From Rotaria socialis (Eukaryota; Rotifera; Eurotatoria; Philodinida; Philodinidae): 64,000 nucleotides of DNA. The DNA lies in NCBI GenBank assembly GCA_905331475.1, contig CAJNYU010002713.1, positions 124,001 to 188,000 on the forward strand, given 5' to 3'. Below, in pieces: positions 58,552 through 64,000 of this stretch; position 1 is the first letter of the stretch; each line of letters starts with the position of its first letter. The position numbers and the translations under genes are program-made. Under the pieces are notes generated by a model. That model was not told the origin of the DNA. It ran no database searches and saw nothing but the letters and a program-made list of their open reading frames with translations.

Positions 58552-61500
58552 ATGGAGAGAGATGATGATGATGGGGGCAGCGATAATATTCAAACACCTA
58601 ATACAAGTCGATCGAATAGCATTAATGAGGATGAAACAAGATTTTCGCCTCCAATTGCACCGATAAATGAATTAGAAACTCAATCTCCAGGTTATTTGCA
58701 CACACAAAATTTATCTATTTAATCAACTGTAAGAAATGATATACATATATTTTTTTCTTAAAGAAATCGCTGATGAACAAATTAAACATATGCCAGAAAC
58801 GCAGCTGTCAATTATATCAAGTTCTTCATCAAATTCTGATACAGATTTTGTTGCTATAAATAAAAGTGATTTTGATTCAGAAGTCGTAAGTGTTTTCTTT
58901 GTGTATTGCTGCTTGGCTGCTTCAGCTGATTGCTTTCATGCGCAGACATGTAACAAATGGGAAACAATCTGCTTCCCAACTACAGTCTCTTTTGTATAAC
59001 TAATGTTTTACGAGTCCTCGAAGAATTTAAATGAGAATATGATAATGTTTTCTTATTTTATAACAAAACAAAAATTATGCATTGATTTATTTATCATCGC
59101 ATCAGTGACCTTTCATGCTAAATATATATATAGGAACTACCGAAAAAAAAAATTAAAACCGGCTATTTCGTTCATCACACGTCAATGTCACGCTTAATGC
59201 GATTTTTTCCTCTTTATCCATTATCATTGTAGTTGACTGTAGGTTCTATTACGTGCATAAATATATATGTATAAATAAATATATGCTGCCAATGACTAAT
59301 CAGTCATCAATGACTCTTGTCGTTGACGAAGGTATTTTAGTTAAAACACGAACGTGTAAATGATTGAAAAAAATTAATCGTTTTCTATTTTGACGAATAT
59401 CATAATGTTTAACATGTTTAAAGTGAAGGATAAATGATTGACGGATTTATGGCGATACAGCGATATTTATTTCATTGGTATCTCTATACATATCAATTAC
59501 ACATAAAAAAATACGTCTCTGTCATTTGGCCAACATTTACCTATCTGATTAGATTACCCTCAAGCAAAGTGTACTAGTCAATAAATGAGCGAGAATGCGT
59601 ATATGAAAAGGAAAAGAAAAAGAAAATATCCATCAATATTTTTCCTATGAATATGCCTTTCTTTCTTTTTCTTCATTCTTTCATCTGTTAATATGTCTCA
59701 CAGATATAATAGTTGTACGCGACAAAGAATTATTGTCTGAGTTCCATGAAAGAAAGCCAGTTTTTATGTCGCAAGAAATGTGTGTATAAAAATACGTTAG
59801 CACAAAGCGTAGAGAATAAGAAGAAAAAGAGAATGTGTTTGACGGTTCTATAACCTACTACTGCTGCTGCTGTTGTTTTTTCTTCTTTCTCTTGGTTTGC
59901 TTGTTTATTGCTCGCCCGCAGTTTTTTCCGTGTTTCACACTCATCATCATTTTTTTTCGGTCCGACTTTTTCAGCTATTGTCAATTCTGCACTACTTTTT
60001 TTTCTCTCTTTTTTCTTTTCATTCTGTTCTTCGCGTTCTTTGCTTCTTTATCGCCATCCGTTTTCTTTGGTTCTTTTTCGCGTCGAATGCAAGAAAAATG
60101 TTCATCTGATCAATATGACGTCTGATGTCGAGGATCTCACCACGTTTTATGCCGAATTTCCCTCGATATTTGGAAACAATACATCATGTCCTATAGAACC
60201 GTCATACAATACTGTTGCAGCTGATGTTAATAAAAAACAATCTTATCAACCAATGTTTGGTTCATTTTTATTTGCCGATTCAGACCCGCTTAGTCGAGCA
60301 GCCTTTGCCGCTTCTTCATCGTCTTCGCCTATTGAAGTGCCAACAACTCAAGAACAAGTTATGGATGATCACGCTTTAACGAGTGAAAACAACGCCTCAA
60401 GTAGTATTCAAGATGCACCATCATTAGTCACGCCTGTGGAGCTTGCTGAGGACATCGATGACGATAATGACGAAGATGATTTTGATGGTATACCTATTCG
60501 CCATGCACCTGTAATGATGAATAAAAAATTAAATGACGATAATGAGCCAAATTGCAATCGACGAGATCATGATCAATCATTGGATGAATTTATTAATCAT
60601 GTTGAAAATGCGCACAATGATTATGAACTTGAAGATGATTCATTTCTAAATGGTTTTTCTGATGAACAACATGATACAACTGCAATAGTGCCAACTTTAT
60701 TTAAAGATATTCCTGATATCGATGATCCCAATGAACACGATGAAGATAATGACGATGGAATTCCTTTCGATCAGATGGATATGTACAATCAATCAGAATC
60801 TCTACGATCGTCGTCGCCTGATTCTCTATTGTCTTCATCACATTTACAAGATGAACAAGATGATGATATAAATATTGATGATGATAATGAAGTCACTAAC
60901 TGGAATGATGATACTCTTCTTCGTACGAACTCGTCTAATATTAATGCACAAACTAATCAAACAGACCATCCGTTAATATTACGAATGCATCCAATGGATC
61001 AAGTCGATTTTATTGACTCATCTCGTAGTAATTCAAGATGTTCACACGTATCTTCACATTTAAGCTTTGGTTATAATGATCAAGCTCGAATATTTCGTAG
61101 TGATGATGATGAACTTGTCACATCCTCTGATAGTGATGATGATGATGATGATAATAATGATGATACAATTAATATTGATAGTAATTTATTCAATCAAAAT
61201 GATAAAATGAATTTAGATAGCAATACATTCAATCAAGATGATAATGAAGATTTACGTCTAGAAGTGAATCTTGATGATCACCGATCAGTTTCTTCATTTA
61301 GTAAAAGTGATAGTGTACGTTCAGCATCACCCATTGCTCATGAAACACCTATTATTGATATTGATGATGATGATGATGATATTGATCAATCGAAAACTCT
61401 ACAGATAGTTCCTATTACTTCTATGGACGATGATCATCATGCATCAAGTACTTTACAAGTAGCTCCTATGGCTGCTCTTGATGATGAAGATGAAAATGAT

Positions 61501-61720
61501 GATTTCCAAACGTTTCAATCTGAACAACCAGTATTACCCATGATATCGTCAAATATAAACGGTCTATTCGAATTAATGCATGAACAACGAAAAACTGATA
61601 TTGTTCATGATATTATTCATATGAGACATTTATTTGACGAAAATAATCATGATGATGAATTTATTGCTATTATGCATAATCCGAAAATATTCGAAGAAGT
61701 TTTATATGAACATGACGACG

Positions 61721-61751
<31 letters not shown>

Positions 61752-63923
61752 CGAACAAGCGGTAATCTTAAATAAATATTTATTTAATAATTTTCAAACG
61801 GTTGAGATTCTATTTTTCTTTTTCAATCAAAATAACATTTGTTTAAGTCAAGGATAAAACATAGTTTTCGTTTTCTTGCACTAAATTCTTCGATATGTTT
61901 CTTTCGGTCTTTTTTTTAAATATATATAGACAGAAAATCAACTATTAACACGACTTCTCTTAGTGCAAGACAGATTATATAATTGTAAGCTGATGGAAAC
62001 TGTCATTATTATCTATATATGAGTTAACTAGGCGAAGAGAAATAACTCAATTTGTCTTTCTCTTGTTTGTCGTAGAATTCAGATTCAACCAAGCAAACAA
62101 CTACTGTTACTGCTACCTTCCGGTCATCATCACAACTATCGGCTGGTAATCAAATTAAAAACGAACCGCTCGGCGAGCATCACCAAAATATACAACAACC
62201 ATCTTCATTACTAGAGTTAGACAACAAAAAAATGCCGAGCTCTTCATTACATGCTTTATATAGAACAGCAACAACAACAACACCAACAGCAAATAATCCT
62301 TCTCCTGCGGCAGCTAATTACCTTAGCAAAGACGACAGCAACGACGATGTCGTCGTCAGCGGCGGCGACGGCGGCGGCGGCGGCGGCAAAGGAAAGAATA
62401 ATGCGACTGCGAATGTCGTCAATACTGCTACTGACAATATTAACATAATACAAAGGAAAGAACAGTTGCAATCGCAGTCAACAAATAGTTTCGAAGTTGT
62501 TGCGAAACAATTTACAAACGTTGACAAATACGAACAAATCATGAGTACCGACAATGAATCAGATGACGATTCAGAATTAGCAAAAACACTTTCTCAGTTA
62601 CATAATATAATTAATACTACTTCACCTAGAGAAGAAATTAATCGAATCGAACAGCAAATGTCATTGGACTCTTCAAGTACAAATCAAAATGGAATTTCTT
62701 CTGAGCTTCTATTTGAAAACATAATCACGAATGGAAATGAATCAGAATTATTAAACAAGAAAAACCGGCAAGATACTCCTATAATACTATCGTCTCCATA
62801 TGTCAATGATACTGTAAAAAATTCCGACGAATCAAAAGAAGAAAGAGGCGAGAAAAAAAAAATTATTTTTCATAAAAATCATAATGATGATGATGATGAT
62901 GGTAATGATCACGATATGCAAGGGGAAAAATATGAGAATGAAGGAGAAGGAGGAGAAGAAAAAACAACTACGTTTTTTTCTTTAACATCGACAACGTCTC
63001 ATACTTTATTCAATAATGATTCACACTCCGTTGTCGCTTCTGTCGACCCTGATACATCCTCGTCGTCGTCTAACATTCTTTTATTATCATCAAACAAACT
63101 AAACGACAGCGCACCGGTTTTAACGAATCAATTAATTACCGACATTTTGCAAATATCAAATAAGAAATCAAATATGGACGATTTATCGAATGATGATCTT
63201 ACTCAACTATCAACAACAAATTTATTTGATCCTTTTGCTCCGACGACAACAACAACGACAGATATGTTTGAGAATATTTTCACTGATGTAAAAACTGTTG
63301 ATGAAAAAGAATTCAAAATGCAGCCAAACTCAAATGTTCCGTCAAAACAACCACTAGACAATTATAATTTCGATGATTTATGGAATCAATCCGTATCGCA
63401 GATTGTATCGTCGAGTAGTCAAGAAATTAAATCAGATACTAATTATGACGCGAATGCATTTTCATGGGATGCATTTTTAAATAATGATACTAATAATTTA
63501 AAAAAACTTAATCCATTTGATGATGAAAATGTTAATGACATTAGTAATACTATTTTACCACCTGCAAACATAACGTGGGAATCTTTATTTGGCGAAATGG
63601 AACCAGAAGATAATACAGATCTTAAGAATTTCTTAGACTGGATTATCAGTCATCTCGAAGAAAGTGAGCAAAGTCACGTTGAACCTACAATAACATATAC
63701 TTCAACACAAAATCTTGAAAGTATTGTAAAAGATATTCAAATGTGTGCAATGCCCTTTGATCCAATCCCATCGCCACCATTACATGTTGATCATTCAGTT
63801 GCAAATCCATTGATTAATGCAATACATCATGAGTTATTTCCAATTAATGAGTTAGAACAGATGAACACAACCAATGAACAACCATCAATGATTATATACG
63901 AAGAAGATGAAGATGAAATTGAA

Positions 63924-63955
<32 letters not shown>

Positions 63956-64000
63956 TAATGAATTATCACCAAATAATATTATCCTACAAAATGTTGTTGA
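58552..64000 (+). CDS. Long acidic, disordered protein with two alternative starts; 3' end outside window
   Basis: Exons fit as 58552-58690 and 58764-58885 (MERDDDDGG...; ends between codons), 60115-61761 (begins MTSDVEDLTTF, ends between codons) and 62076 to the window edge (641 open codons). All can join in phase 0, and both upstream parts can feed the 62076 exon. The product is rich in Asp, Asn, Ser and Thr, with poly-D, poly-N, poly-G and poly-E runs and no folded domain so far. It carries short motifs known from endocytic and clathrin/AP adaptors: LFDPFA (DPF), LNPFDD (NPF), DDFQTFQ (acidic-Phe, gamma-ear type), WDAFL. This suggests a trafficking adaptor such as an aftiphilin relative or a reticulon-like N-terminal exon; neither is proven. 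The frame stays open upstream of 60115, but only through a pyrimidine-rich 5' UTR-like stretch. Confidence 0.6.
58886..60114 (+). promoter_or_regulatory. Probable internal promoter / 5' UTR of the long acidic gene
   Basis: Between the second small exon and the ATG at 60115 lies 1.2 kb without coding. It ends in a 200-bp pyrimidine-rich leader (59860-60070). A TATA-like run is at about 59258-59285. It would serve as an intron for the upstream transcript and as promoter plus leader for the shorter one. Confidence 0.4.
61716..61754 (+). repeat. AAT/GAT coding microsatellites
   Basis: A GACGACG then (AAT)n run encodes poly-Asn near the end of the large exon. Similar (GAT)n runs at 61126-61155 and 61359-61382 encode poly-Asp, and (GGC)n at 62359-62388 encodes poly-Gly. 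Confidence 0.85.

Noticed and set aside
59835..60125. Phe/Cys-rich frames in the leader of the acidic gene
   Set aside because: They are readings of a pyrimidine-rich 5' UTR-like stretch.
62256..62554. Cys- and Pro-rich minus-strand frames near the right edge
   Set aside because: Antisense readings of (CAA)n, (GCG)n and (GGC)n coding microsatellites in the acidic gene.
1..64000. tRNA, rRNA, CRISPR arrays
   Set aside because: I looked for tRNA B-box-like GGTTCGA contexts with a matching cloverleaf and for regularly spaced direct repeats with unique spacers; the only hits were inside exons or in irregular arrays.

Overview
The window looks like nuclear DNA of a small animal, most probably a bdelloid rotifer (Adineta/Rotaria/Didymodactylos type). 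The reasons are an AT-rich background, spliceosomal introns mostly of 50-70 bp with GT..AG ends, metazoan genes (ADRM1/Rpn13, GEMIN8, TMEM45, Polycomb PCGF), and protein types known to be abundant in bdelloids: a transmembrane NHL-propeller protein, a vWA/VLIG-like protein and a plant-like DYW-type PPR protein. Arrays of (TGTGGG)n, which I recall as the bdelloid telomere hexamer, also point this way. Species assignment is inference. There is one 100-N scaffold gap (30992-31091) and one single N (54600).

Layout: 1-1870 (-) is the 5' part of a Polycomb RING/RAWUL gene; 3108-3737 (-) a RING E3-like membrane protein; 6510-7667 (+) an LRAT/NlpC-like membrane protein; 8307-8855 (+) an orphan gene. 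A gene desert follows, then TMEM45 (14712-15651, +). Next come a 0.9 kb foldback element (17657-18569) and an NHL-propeller type II membrane protein (19522-21579, -). From 22848 to 27465 lies a broken mariner that contains a second element, which in turn contains a third made of GGAATTCC-type palindromes. 29560-30570 holds a large palindrome between two telomere-repeat hairpins. After the gap lies a vWA protein (31253-33061, +), then a 10-exon PPR-DYW gene (34765-38192, +), a decayed Tudor-domain gene, a D123/CDC123 family gene (42412-43746, -), ADRM1 (46574-48491, +), and two tandem ceramide-phosphoethanolamine-synthase-like genes (49276-51287 and 53292-55768, +) with GEMIN8 (51417-52192, +) between them. 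A dead short-chain dehydrogenase (56665-57286, -) follows. The window ends inside a long gene for an acidic, disordered protein that seems to have two promoters (58552->64000, +).

The genes form no pathway; this is ordinary mixed eukaryotic gene order. Eight genes were reconstructed by joining exons at splice sites, and in each case the reading frame closes. The points most worth attention are the animal-encoded DYW-PPR gene with introns at equivalent positions in its repeats, and a recurring class of terminal-inverted-repeat or foldback elements, several built from very short, degenerate, self-complementary motifs. These include telomere-like hairpins that recur across the accessory regions.
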